Under the pieces are notes generated by a model, which saw only the letters and a list, made by a program, of their open reading frames with translations, did no database searches and was not told the origin of the DNA. Positions 7,471 to 14,843 of a stretch of DNA of 20,735 nucleotides are shown here, piece after piece. A program made the translations under genes and the position numbers. Numbering within the stretch: the stretch's first letter is position 1; each line of letters begins with the position of its first letter. Location: positions 1-20,735 of the forward strand of contig DDQB01000009.1 of assembly GCA_002342505.1 (NCBI GenBank), read 5' to 3'. This DNA comes from Acidaminococcaceae bacterium UBA2453. Lineage in GTDB: Bacteria; Bacillota; Negativicutes; Acidaminococcales; Acidaminococcaceae.

Positions 7471-8681
7471 TTCTCCTTTTTTATCGCAGTGATTATATAA
7501 ATCGGATTCTGCGCCATCATTAAATTATATCTTCCTAATTTCTTATTATAGGCAGATGCGATATTGACAACATCCAGTTCAAATTCCGGCCTGTTTTTAT
7601 AATATTCTACAACAGCACAGAGGGTTTCCAGCGCTATCACATTCATGACGATCCGGCATTCCGGATTCTTTTCGTATAAAATATCCAGCATTTTTGCCAT
7701 GTTTCCGCTGCTGCCGCCTATAAAGACGCAGTCCGGGACAGGCATCTCCCGAATCTTTTCAGAAGCTTCCCCTGCTAAGATCTCCATGTTGTCACAGTGG
7801 AATCTTTCCTTATTTAATTGCAGCAGTTCCAGCGCGTCTTCTTTCATTTCAAACGCGTACAGTTTTCCCAGCGGCGCCTGCAACGCCAGTTCCACGGAAC
7901 AGGAACCGGTACCGGCGCCGATGTCAAAAATCGTATCGTCAGGTCTCGGCTGCAGTTTCGAAATGGATACGGCGCGAATTTCCTGCTTGGTCATGGGAGC
8001 TTTACCCCGCAGAAACAGTCCGTCGTCCAGGCCATGGACCGCCTGCTTTAACGGGCCGCCGGCCTTTTCGTTCAGGATCATCATAACAGATAAGGAAGGA
8101 AAGTTTCCTTCCGCAATCTCTGCGGCAGTACCGGACACAATCTCTTCTTCCGGATAGGAAAGATTGGATCCCACATGGACCATGACCTCTCCCAGTCCCT
8201 GATTGCAAAGCTGTCGGCACAGCGCCTGGGGAGAGTTATCTCCCCCTGTCAGGGAAAACACCTTTGTGTGTTGCAGTACGGCGGCGATCAGATTCTGTTT
8301 ACGCCCGTGCATGCTGATAATTTTCGCGTCATCCCATGACATTTGCAATTTAGATGCAAAATAGACCAGGCTGCTGATCCCGCAGTACCGTTTTACCTCG
8401 CACTCCGGCAGCTTTCCCGCAATGGTCTTTGCCAGGCTGAAAAAGCCCACGTCACCGGAAACCAGAATCCCCAGTATGTCCTTTTGCGCATCCGCAGAAG
8501 CGGCAACTTCTGCCAGTTCGGACAGTTTTATAGTAGGATAGACTCGTTTGCCTTCCCCGAACTGTGCGACCATCCGCCTGTCTCCCGCCAGGATCGTACT
8601 TTCCGCAATGGCCTTTTTGGCTTCGCCTGTCAACAGATCGGGATTGCCGGGACCGATTCCGATTACATTAACTTTCAGCAT
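7467..8681 (-). CDS. cbiET: CbiET fusion: cobalt-precorrin-7 C5-methyltransferase / cobalt-precorrin-6B C15-methyltransferase (decarboxylating)
   Basis: A 404-residue fusion of two ring-modifying methyltransferases. Residues 1 to about 200 are CbiE, a tetrapyrrole methylase starting MLKVNVIGIGPGNPDLLT (the SAM-site glycine motif) with LVSGDVGFFSLA in the middle. From about 220, CbiT has a class I Rossmann methyltransferase fold with DIGAGTGSCSVELAL as motif I and CVFIGGSSGN further on. Together they methylate C5 and C15 and decarboxylate the acetate at C12. CobL is the aerobic-pathway equivalent of the fusion. ATG at 8681 is chosen over an upstream in-frame ATG at 8720 because AAGGAG lies eight bases before it and it gives the family N-terminus. 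It overlaps the end of cbiJ by 14 nt. Confidence 0.95.
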   Translation of the reverse strand: MLKVNVIGIGPGNPDLLTGEAKKAIAESTILAGDRRMVAQFGEGKRVYPTIKLSELAEVAASADAQKDILGILVSGDVGFFSLAKTIAGKLPECEVKRYCGISSLVYFASKLQMSWDDAKIISMHGRKQNLIAAVLQHTKVFSLTGGDNSPQALCRQLCNQGLGEVMVHVGSNLSYPEEEIVSGTAAEIAEGNFPSLSVMMILNEKAGGPLKQAVHGLDDGLFLRGKAPMTKQEIRAVSISKLQPRPDDTIFDIGAGTGSCSVELALQAPLGKLYAFEMKEDALELLQLNKERFHCDNMEILAGEASEKIREMPVPDCVFIGGSSGNMAKMLDILYEKNPECRIVMNVIALETLCAVVEYYKNRPEFELDVVNIASAYNKKLGRYNLMMAQNPIYIITAIKKEK

Positions 8682-9456
8682 GGTCAGACTCCTTATGATC
8701 TTCGTTTCCGAATGTAGCATTTAACTCTGCCAGAACCTGTTCCAGATCTTCGCCTGTTTCGGGGTTCCGGTCAATCAGTATAAGACGGGCTCCGACTTCC
8801 GCGGCTGCCTCCAGTTTATCGGCAAAGCCGCCGGCTGTTCCGGAATCCTTGGACACGATGTATTTCGCGCCGCAACGGCGGAACATGGCGACGTTCAGCG
8901 CTTTGTCAAAAGGCCCCTGCATACAGATAATCTGTCCCGGTTTATATCCCAGCGTCAGCGCATTATCCAGGGAGTCGCGCAAGGGCAGGATCCGGCAGGT
9001 GATCCGTTCCGCATAATCCGGCAATTTCGTGAAATCTTTCAGGTTTTTGCTTCCTGTCGTTAAAAAGATGGGGCCTTCCGTGGCGCTTAAAAACTCTATG
9101 GCTTCCGGGAAATCCTTTACAGAGATACAGTCCGGATGCGGACTGGCAGGCCGCAGCATCCGTTTATAGGGATAACCGGCCAACCGACAGGCTTCCTGCA
9201 CGGTCTCTGTCACCACCACCGCATACGGGTGGGAGGAATCTAGCACCAGATCGGGCTGCACCTCCTGCAGGAACTGAATCATGTCCTCCAGCGTCATCCG
9301 TTTCACCTGCACATGGATGTGCGGGTCTTCAGGATACAAAGACGCACCGTATGCCGTAGCAACGGAGACATAAACATCTACCTGCATGGCAGCCAATGCG
9401 TCAGCTATTTTTCTTCCTTCTATGGTTCCGGCAATGAGCCAGACTTTTCGCGTCAT
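8668..9456 (-). CDS. cbiJ: Cobalt-precorrin-6A reductase CbiJ
   Basis: CbiJ (CobK homologue) reduces the macrocycle of (cobalt-)precorrin-6A to 6B, using a nicotinamide cofactor. The 262-residue protein shows the expected N-terminus VWLIAGTIEGRKIADAL, DSSHPYAVVVTE near residue 73, LTTGSKNL in the middle and SKDSGTAGGFADKLEAA near 203, all family signatures. The start overlaps the cbiH stop by four bases (ATGA) and the 3' end overlaps cbiET by 14 nt, so it is embedded in the operon. It has no independent strong ribosome site and is probably translated by coupling from cbiH. Confidence 0.94.
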   Translation of the reverse strand: MTRKVWLIAGTIEGRKIADALAAMQVDVYVSVATAYGASLYPEDPHIHVQVKRMTLEDMIQFLQEVQPDLVLDSSHPYAVVVTETVQEACRLAGYPYKRMLRPASPHPDCISVKDFPEAIEFLSATEGPIFLTTGSKNLKDFTKLPDYAERITCRILPLRDSLDNALTLGYKPGQIICMQGPFDKALNVAMFRRCGAKYIVSKDSGTAGGFADKLEAAAEVGARLILIDRNPETGEDLEQVLAELNATFGNEDHKESDHAES

Positions 9457-10187
9457 AAATGATAACCCCGGGGTGTGACGATCCGTCCATTGATTACTTT
9501 GCTCTGGGAATTTCCGATAATTACCGTGGAGAACATATCCACATTTTCATTATCGCCCAGCTCTTTCAGCGTCGTCAGTTCGTAAGACTCGCCTTCCCGT
9601 CCGATATTATGCACAATCCCGCAGGGAACATCCCCGTTCTGGTTTTTCAGCATGATATCGCAGGCCTTTTTCAGATAATCCTTGCGCTTATGGCTTCTGG
9701 GATTATAGAGCGCGATGCAGAAATCCGCCTGGGAAGCGCAGTCCAGCCGCTTCTCAATCTTCTCCCACGGCGTCAGCAGGTCGCTTAACGAAATGAGGCA
9801 AAAGTCGCAGATCAGCGGAGCTCCCAGAAGGGCCGCACCGGAGCAGGCAGCGGTAACACCCGGCACCACCTCAATGTCCACTTCCGGATGATCGGCAGCT
9901 ACCTGGCACATGATGCCGGCCATACCGTACACGCCCGCATCCCCGCTGCTGATAATGGCTACTGTCTGCCCTTTTAACGCTTCGTCCAGCGTGGCCTTAC
10001 AACGGTCCACTTCTTTACGCATTCCATTGGAAACAAACTTCTTTCCCGGAAATTCATCTTTGATCAGATTCACATACACATTATATCCGGTGATCACATC
10101 GCAGGATTCCAGCGCTTTGATTGCGCGTTCCGTCATCTGTTCCCGACCGCCGGGTCCCAGACTTACCACAAAGATCTTTGCCGTCAT
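9453..10187 (-). CDS. cbiH: Cobalt-factor III C17-methyltransferase CbiH
   Basis: CbiH methylates C17 of cobalt-factor III and drives ring contraction in the anaerobic pathway. The 244-residue protein is a tetrapyrrole methylase: FVVSLGPGGREQMT at the SAM site, GYNVYVNLI, ISSGDAGVYGMAG near residue 80, EVVPGVTAACSGAALLGAPL near 111 and LYNPRSHKR near 174, all typical of CbiH/CobJ. It lacks the C-terminal extra domains seen in some homologues. ATG at 10187 has AAAGGAG seven bases upstream and lies 76 nt downstream of cbiG. It is translationally coupled to cbiJ through ATGA. Confidence 0.96.
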   Translation of the reverse strand: MTAKIFVVSLGPGGREQMTERAIKALESCDVITGYNVYVNLIKDEFPGKKFVSNGMRKEVDRCKATLDEALKGQTVAIISSGDAGVYGMAGIMCQVAADHPEVDIEVVPGVTAACSGAALLGAPLICDFCLISLSDLLTPWEKIEKRLDCASQADFCIALYNPRSHKRKDYLKKACDIMLKNQNGDVPCGIVHNIGREGESYELTTLKELGDNENVDMFSTVIIGNSQSKVINGRIVTPRGYHL

Positions 10188-10263
10188 TGTTTTGCTCCTT
10201 TAACCATTTTGTATTTCAATGCCAATCGAATCGCAGTTTCATTTCAAAAAGTAATTTCGGTTT

Positions 10264-11349
10264 TTAAACCGGTTTCTGTTTCTTTTGCCGCATCATCTGC
10301 GGCTGTACAGTAAAATCAACGGTAAAATCCTCCGCCGCAATGGCCAGAGTCACGCCGTTCTTACTCGTCTTATGTAAAAGAAGCCGACCGCCTTTACTGT
10401 CCAACACGGCGGCTCTTTCACAGACATTATCCACGCCCACCGTTTTTGCTACAAAAGCCGAAGGCGTGAAGTCCCCTTCCACCGCGTTCAGTTCTTCCGC
10501 CGTATAAAAACGGATCGGCAACGCGTATTCTTCCGCAAATGCCAGCAGCCCGGGCTCATCCTTTTTTACATCAATAGACGCAATGCCCCGGACCGCGTTA
10601 AGGGGAAAACGGAGCCGCGCCATTTCCTGTGTCGCCAGTTCTTCTATCTTTTCCATAGAAGCGCCTTTCCGGCATCCGATTCCAAGATGCAGGATCCGCG
10701 GACACAATACAACCGTTTCCACAAAGGGCTGTACTGTTTTACGCAACGTAATCGCCATTCCGACCGGGCCTTCATCTGCAAGGACCAGGCCTTCAGGCAG
10801 CGGGCCTGTAATCGGGAAGTCGCTCTTTACACCCACCTTTTTACAATCTACAAGACAGGACGCGAAGGTTTTCGCTCCGGCCATATTAAAGATGGCCATA
10901 TTATTTCTTGCGGCCCATTCATCCACCGCAAACAATCCGTTCACATCCGTTGCCGTGGTTATAACAGGAATGGCTTTTAAAAATGAGGCGATGCCGGAAG
11001 CCAGATTGTTGGCGCCGCCAATATGCCCGGAAAGCAACGGAATGACAAATTTACCCCGCTCATCAATAGAAATGACAGCCGGATCTTTGGTTTTGCTTTT
11101 CAGATAGGGGGCAATGCTGCGGATAGCAATGCCTGTCGCCCCGATAAAGACTACCAGTCGGCATTTGGAAAAGGCATCCCTGCACATTTCCTGTAAGGAA
11201 GGCCGGATCTCTTTTAATGCAGGATCCATCATCCGGTAGCGTTTCGTGGTAAAGATACCGGTTTCAAACCCGCAGGTATTAAGATAATTTTGCAGCTTTA
11301 CACTGATGGCAGCCCCATTCCGGGTAAAAGAAAATATAATTGCATTCAT
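10264..11349 (-). CDS. cbiG: Cobalt-precorrin-5A hydrolase CbiG
   Basis: CbiG opens the delta-lactone of cobalt-precorrin-5A and releases the C2 unit as acetaldehyde, a step unique to the anaerobic route. The 361-residue protein has an N-terminal domain (about 1-120), a central domain with IGATGIAIRSIAPYLKSKTKDPAVISIDE and PLLSGHIGGANNLA (about 70-115), and the C-terminal CbiG domain starting LHLGIGCRKGAS near 226, with ASIDVKKDEPGLLAFA and TPSAFVAKTVGVDNVCERAA. Start ATG 11349 has no convincing Shine-Dalgarno site, and the 149-nt gap to cbiF upstream holds a strong hairpin, so its translation may be controlled differently from its neighbours. Confidence 0.95.
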   Translation of the reverse strand: MNAIIFSFTRNGAAISVKLQNYLNTCGFETGIFTTKRYRMMDPALKEIRPSLQEMCRDAFSKCRLVVFIGATGIAIRSIAPYLKSKTKDPAVISIDERGKFVIPLLSGHIGGANNLASGIASFLKAIPVITTATDVNGLFAVDEWAARNNMAIFNMAGAKTFASCLVDCKKVGVKSDFPITGPLPEGLVLADEGPVGMAITLRKTVQPFVETVVLCPRILHLGIGCRKGASMEKIEELATQEMARLRFPLNAVRGIASIDVKKDEPGLLAFAEEYALPIRFYTAEELNAVEGDFTPSAFVAKTVGVDNVCERAAVLDSKGGRLLLHKTSKNGVTLAIAAEDFTVDFTVQPQMMRQKKQKPV

Positions 11350-11374
11350 AATAGTTACCAGATTCGCTGTCTAT

Positions 11375-11402
11375 AAATGCAAGCACTGGCACGCCTGCAT
11401 TT
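11375..11402 (-). other. Strong intra-operon hairpin between cbiF and cbiG
   Basis: A 10-bp stem (AAATGCAGGC with GCTTGCATTT, one G-U pair) closes an 8-base loop in the 149-nt gap. No T-run follows on either strand, so it is not a canonical terminator. An mRNA processing or stability element, or partial attenuation, is more likely. The rest of the gap (11350-11498) shows only weaker short palindromes. Confidence 0.55.
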
Positions 11403-11498
11403 CAGATTACTGACGATGTTCAGCCTGTTATGCTGCAGTCCCGCGCTCCTGCCCGGCAGCTGCGACGCCGCAACGGATCTTTCAAATTATCGTTTGCT

Positions 11499-12305
11499 TT
11501 ATTTAACAGGCTTGTGATGGGTTTTGCTTACCGGTTTGATCTGAAGCTTGCTGGCGTCTGCCTTGCGGAACCCGGTCTCAAAGGTCGGGTTATACAGTTC
11601 GCTGCGTTCATAAGCTGAACCCAAGAACCCGCCTACCGTGATCAGGGCCAGATTCTTCACATTATTGGCCGCCGCTGTCTCCGCAATCGTTCCTACCGTG
11701 CAGCGGAAGACCTTTTCATCCGGCCAGGATGCTTTATACACAATGGCCGCCGGTTCGTCTTCGCCGTAGCCGCCGCTGATCAGTTCCTTCTGCAGTTTCT
11801 CCAGCATGCCGGCGCTGAGGAAGATGACCATGGTCGCGTGATGTTTCGCGTAATCCTTGATCTTCTGTTTGGCCGGTACGCCGGTCCGCCCTTCCATACG
11901 GGTAATAATGACAGACTGGCTGACTTCCGGCAGGGTATATTCTGCTTTCAGGGCCGCTGCCGCCGCGCAGAACGAGCTGACCCCCGGAACCACTTCAAAG
12001 TCCAGATTATAACTCTTCAGCAGATCCATCTGCTCCCGATGCGCCCCATATACGCTGGGATCCCCGGTATGCAGGCGAACGACAAGTTTGCCTTCCTGGG
12101 CTGCGGGAACCATAGCCGCAATCACTTCTTCCAGCGTCATCACAGCACTGTTCATGATTGTGCATTCCGGTTTAGCATATTCAAGCAACGCCGGATTGAC
12201 AAGAGAGCCGGCATAAATAATCAGGTCCGCTTTTTCCAGCAGTTCTTTTCCGCGAACCGTAATTAAATCCGCTGCTCCCGGGCCCGCGCCTATAAAATAG
12301 ATCAT
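11499..12305 (-). CDS. cbiF: Cobalt-precorrin-4 C11-methyltransferase CbiF
   Basis: CbiF methylates C11 of cobalt-precorrin-4 using SAM. The 268-residue protein has IYFIGAGPGAADLITVRG at the SAM site, YAGSLVNPALLEYA near residue 36, VRLHTGDPSVYGAHREQ near 96, EVVPGVSSFCAAAA near 124, ITRMEGRT and a middle IFLSAGM. These match CbiF/CobM rather than other methylases of the family. The ATG overlaps the cbiL stop by four bases. A Lys-rich C-terminal tail extends slightly past the methylase fold, which is common for these proteins. Confidence 0.96.
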   Translation of the reverse strand: MIYFIGAGPGAADLITVRGKELLEKADLIIYAGSLVNPALLEYAKPECTIMNSAVMTLEEVIAAMVPAAQEGKLVVRLHTGDPSVYGAHREQMDLLKSYNLDFEVVPGVSSFCAAAAALKAEYTLPEVSQSVIITRMEGRTGVPAKQKIKDYAKHHATMVIFLSAGMLEKLQKELISGGYGEDEPAAIVYKASWPDEKVFRCTVGTIAETAAANNVKNLALITVGGFLGSAYERSELYNPTFETGFRKADASKLQIKPVSKTHHKPVK

Positions 12306-13006
12306 TGCTGTTCAAACTCCTTTTCTTTCACTAAAATCACTGAAAAATAACTGCTTTTATCGTCAACTTTGCTTAAATCCTTATATACCTTTTCTCCGGG
12401 AAGCCCGCAGTTTTCAATCATCTGCGCATGTTTCAGCAGTCCGCGCCCGGTCAGTTCATCCCGTACCCTGCCAATCTCGCTGGCAGATTTCATCAGGATC
12501 TTATTGCCCGGCATATCCAGGAAGCGGCTGGACTCTTTATAACTGCCCGGCAAAACGATAAGCGGTTCCGCTTTCTCGCACAGGGACACATTTAATTTTG
12601 CAGCCACCGCGCAGAAGCTGGTTACTCCGGGAACCAGAGAAGCTTCATAACCCGCTTTCAGCACCAGCTTGTGCACATAGATGCAGGTTGCGTATACGGT
12701 AGGACATCCCAGTGTAATGAACACGACATTTTTGCCCTGATCCAGATACCGGATAATATCATCCGCGCCTTTTTGATGCGCTTTGGAAATGATGTCGTGA
12801 TCCTTGACCATGGGCATATAGACAAGAAGCTGTTCTTTTTCGCTCAGATCCACAATGCCTTCCACAATATTCTTAGCGACCAGCACATCGCTGTCGCCCT
12901 GCGGTATCGCCAGTACATCGCATTCTTTGATCAGACGCACCGCTTTCAGCGTCATCAGCTCCGGATCCCCCGGGCCAACGCCTACACTGTACAGTTTACC
13001 TTTCAT
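12302..13006 (-). CDS. cbiL: Cobalt-precorrin-2 C20-methyltransferase CbiL
   Basis: CbiL methylates C20 of cobalt-factor II / precorrin-2, the first dedicated ring methylation after cobalt insertion. The 234-residue protein has LYSVGVGPGDPELMTLKAV at the SAM site, LLVYMPMVKD near residue 60, TLGCPTVYATCIYV near 98 and SLVPGVTSFCAVAA near 122. The YATCIYV form of the motif is typical of CbiL/CobI. ATG at 13006 has AAAGGAG six bases upstream. An 81-nt gap separates it from cbiD, and it is coupled to cbiF by ATGA overlap. Confidence 0.96.
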   Translation of the reverse strand: MKGKLYSVGVGPGDPELMTLKAVRLIKECDVLAIPQGDSDVLVAKNIVEGIVDLSEKEQLLVYMPMVKDHDIISKAHQKGADDIIRYLDQGKNVVFITLGCPTVYATCIYVHKLVLKAGYEASLVPGVTSFCAVAAKLNVSLCEKAEPLIVLPGSYKESSRFLDMPGNKILMKSASEIGRVRDELTGRGLLKHAQMIENCGLPGEKVYKDLSKVDDKSSYFSVILVKEKEFEQQ

Positions 13007-13087
13007 ACTTTTCTCCTTTGTCTGCTTTTTCGTTCTTGATGATTTATAATTTAAATTTTTATCTGCTTTATCAGAAGGGGTTAGTCT

Positions 13088-14293
13088 CTATCGGTCATTT
13101 ACCCCTATCCGGTGCAGTTTCAGCAGTTCGTCCGCGCCGGATGTTTTGCCGAGGATCCCGTACACATTGGAAAACAAAATTGCGCCGGTTTTCAGTTTGC
13201 CATGAACCCGTTTCTGCATATAAAAATCTATCTTTTTCGCCGCTTCTTCCATTACCGCTTCAAAGAGCCCTTCCCGTTTCAGGATTTTAGTCATCTCATC
13301 AGTGGTCAGCGATTGATAAATCTCTCTGCCGACTTCGGTACTGGCGCCGTGAAAGATCGCCTGCAGCGCAAGAAATTCGGAACGGCAGTCCGCGTACTTG
13401 GAATGGGTGTTCATAACCCCCTGGGCCAGTTTGATCAACTTGCCGGAATGCCCGATGATCAGAATGCTTTCAAATCCCTTCAGCACCGCATAATCCAGCA
13501 GTTCCCCAACAAAATTACTGCAGGTTACGGCGCGGCTTATATCAATCTTCATTTCATCACGGGTAAAATCCGCGCCATAATTTCCGAAAAAGACTAACAA
13601 GTTATTATAACCGTTTGCTTTCCGGGAATCAATCTCTGTATACATAGTTTCAATCAGGGCCCGGTCGCTCATGGGTTCCACGATGCCGCTGGTTCCCAGC
13701 ACGGAGATCCCGCCAACAATGCCAAGCCTCGGATTAAACGTTTTAGGAGCAATCGCAACCCCTTCCGGAATCGAGATTACGACCCGCAAGGGGTGTTTAT
13801 AATCAAAACGCCGGATTGCAGCCAAAACTTCCTGCGTAATCATACGCCGGGGAACAGGATTGATGGCCGGCCCGCCCACACGGCAGGACAAGCCGGGCTT
13901 GGTCACTTTTCCTACGCCGATTCCGCCCCAGATCTCAACCATATCATCCAGCTGTTCTACCGAAGGAGTCTTCGGCTGCATGGCTATCTCTTCCTCCGGA
14001 ACCGACGCGCCCGGTTCGGATACTGTCGCATAAACCAGCGTACCATTAGTATCATCCGGATCGTCTCCGCTGTCCTTGCGAATCGCGCAGCGCACATAAC
14101 CCGGCCCTCTTAAAATTTCCAGAACATCAAGCGTTAATGTAATGCCTTTGGGAGTATCCAGACGGATCGTATCCGTTTCTTCACCGGAAAGAAGCATGAC
14201 CGCCGCAGCCTTGGACGCCGCCGCAGCGCAACTGCCCGTCGTGTAACCGCGACGCATCAGCTTTCCCTGTGAAACTACGATTTCTTCTTCCAT
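13088..14293 (-). CDS. cbiD: Cobalt-precorrin-5B C1-methyltransferase CbiD
   Basis: CbiD methylates C1 of cobalt-precorrin-5B and exists only in the anaerobic pathway. The 401-residue protein carries the family signature LRRGYTTGSCAAAASKAA-type motif near its N-terminus (here MRRGYTTGSCAAAASKAA), then IRKDSGDDPDDTNG, GGIGVGKVTKPGLS and ILIIGHSGKLIKLAQGVMNTHSKYAD. The frame stays open 32 codons upstream to ATG 14389, but that stretch encodes the riboswitch terminator hairpin (14329-14362). The start at 14293, with GAAGG about a dozen bases upstream, is therefore preferred and gives the normal N-terminus. It is the first gene of the riboswitch-controlled operon. Confidence 0.95.
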   Translation of the reverse strand: MEEEIVVSQGKLMRRGYTTGSCAAAASKAAAVMLLSGEETDTIRLDTPKGITLTLDVLEILRGPGYVRCAIRKDSGDDPDDTNGTLVYATVSEPGASVPEEEIAMQPKTPSVEQLDDMVEIWGGIGVGKVTKPGLSCRVGGPAINPVPRRMITQEVLAAIRRFDYKHPLRVVISIPEGVAIAPKTFNPRLGIVGGISVLGTSGIVEPMSDRALIETMYTEIDSRKANGYNNLLVFFGNYGADFTRDEMKIDISRAVTCSNFVGELLDYAVLKGFESILIIGHSGKLIKLAQGVMNTHSKYADCRSEFLALQAIFHGASTEVGREIYQSLTTDEMTKILKREGLFEAVMEEAAKKIDFYMQKRVHGKLKTGAILFSNVYGILGKTSGADELLKLHRIGVNDR

Positions 14294-14328
14294 CGGTATT
14301 TTCACACCTTCTTTTATCAATAGACAAC

Positions 14329-14362
14329 AAAAAAGACTTCCGCTTCCACTGGCAGAAATCTT
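14329..14362 (-). terminator. Intrinsic terminator of the cobalamin riboswitch
   Basis: On the minus strand, AAGATTTCTGC pairs with GCGGAAGTCTT (11 bp, two G-U pairs) around an 8-base loop, followed directly by a run of six T. It lies about 90 nt after the aptamer and about 35 nt before the cbiD ATG, the expected place for the expression platform of an OFF-type cobalamin riboswitch. When B12 is plentiful, transcription of the whole cbi operon should stop here. I did not find a fully convincing antiterminator pairing. Confidence 0.8.
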
Positions 14363-14452
14363 CATAATAAGCCAAGGACGCAGCATCATGTACAGAAATC
14401 CTGCGCCTTTGCGTTACGCCTTTTCCATCTCTCGTGGATCACGGTACTTCTG

Positions 14453-14571
14453 ATTCGGGCTGGTTGCTGACTGCTGGCGGAAAACAGTATCTTCCGCCTG
14501 TTCACAGCGACGGGATCGTGACGGAATTGCGCCGTCTTACCATTTACCTGTAAAAATCAAAGGACCCGAAT
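14453..14571 (-). promoter_or_regulatory. Cobalamin riboswitch aptamer (compact type)
   Basis: Closed by a perfect P1 helix: ATTCGGG (14571-14565) with CCCGAAT (14459-14453). Inside are the conserved core GGCGCAATTCCGTCACG, then CCCGTCGCTGTGAAC (matching the CCCGCCGCTGTGAC consensus), a single hairpin GGCGGAA/TTCCGCC (14476-14498), and the B12 box AGTCAGCAACCAGCC (14458-14472). Only one short hairpin stands between the CGCTGTGA segment and the B12 box. The long P7-P11 arm of the standard class is absent, so this looks like a class-II or variant form. It controls cbiD and the genes after it. Confidence 0.88.
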
Positions 14572-14579
14572 GTATTTGA

Positions 14580-14594
14580 TTGTAAGTATTACTA
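14580..14594. promoter_or_regulatory. Putative operator, cbi promoter copy
   Basis: On the plus strand this reads TTGTAA-GTA-TTACTA followed by ATGAA: an imperfect dyad overlapping the predicted transcription start of the cbi operon. It is one of three related sites, each at the promoter of a B12-related unit. Function is inferred only from recurrence and position. Confidence 0.45.
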
Positions 14595-14598
14595 ATGA

Positions 14599-14627
14599 AT
14601 TATATCACAGTTACAGCTATGTTACAA
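14599..14627 (-). promoter_or_regulatory. Promoter of the cbi operon
   Basis: On the minus strand, -35 TTGTAA (14627-14622), a 17-base spacer and -10 TATAAT (14604-14599), with an extended TG one base before the -10. Predicted start is near 14592, about 20 nt before the riboswitch P1 helix, leaving a leader of about 300 nt. The spacer also holds a direct repeat of TGTAAC. The remaining stretch 14628-14747 is AT-rich with no gene that I can support. Confidence 0.75.
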
Positions 14628-14747
14628 TGATTTACTACTCATTTATATGATTTTTATTTGCTTTTTTCCCTCACCGTGTACAACAGGAAATCAAGGAAAC
14701 GCTGATTAGAACGCCCGGCCTTAAGAGGCGCAATATCCTATTAAGAG

Positions 14748-14810
14748 AAAAAACGCCAAAGCGTTACACGGTTACAGAAAGCAATGAATCCTGTAACCGT
14801 TCCTCTGGCG
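14748..14810 (-). terminator. Two-tier intrinsic terminator after the CbiR candidate
   Basis: On the minus strand an outer stem CGCCAGAG/CTTTGGCG (8 bp, one G-U) encloses an inner stem CGGTTACAG/CTGTAACCG (9 perfect pairs), followed by six T. It lies about 33 nt after the stop of the CbiR candidate and separates that unit from the cbi operon promoter. Confidence 0.88.
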
Positions 14811-14843
14811 AAATTTCCTTTTTATAAATTAGATTTTTATCCG

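Noticed and set aside
14294..14389. Upstream 32-codon extension of cbiD from ATG 14389
   Set aside because: It covers the riboswitch terminator hairpin, has no homology-like content and no ribosome site, and the ATG at 14293 gives the normal CbiD N-terminus.
14640..14747. Possible small RNA or second riboswitch between the CbiR terminator and the cbi promoter
   Set aside because: Only short weak palindromes (for example GCCT/AGGC) are present, with no promoter-terminator pair or conserved core.
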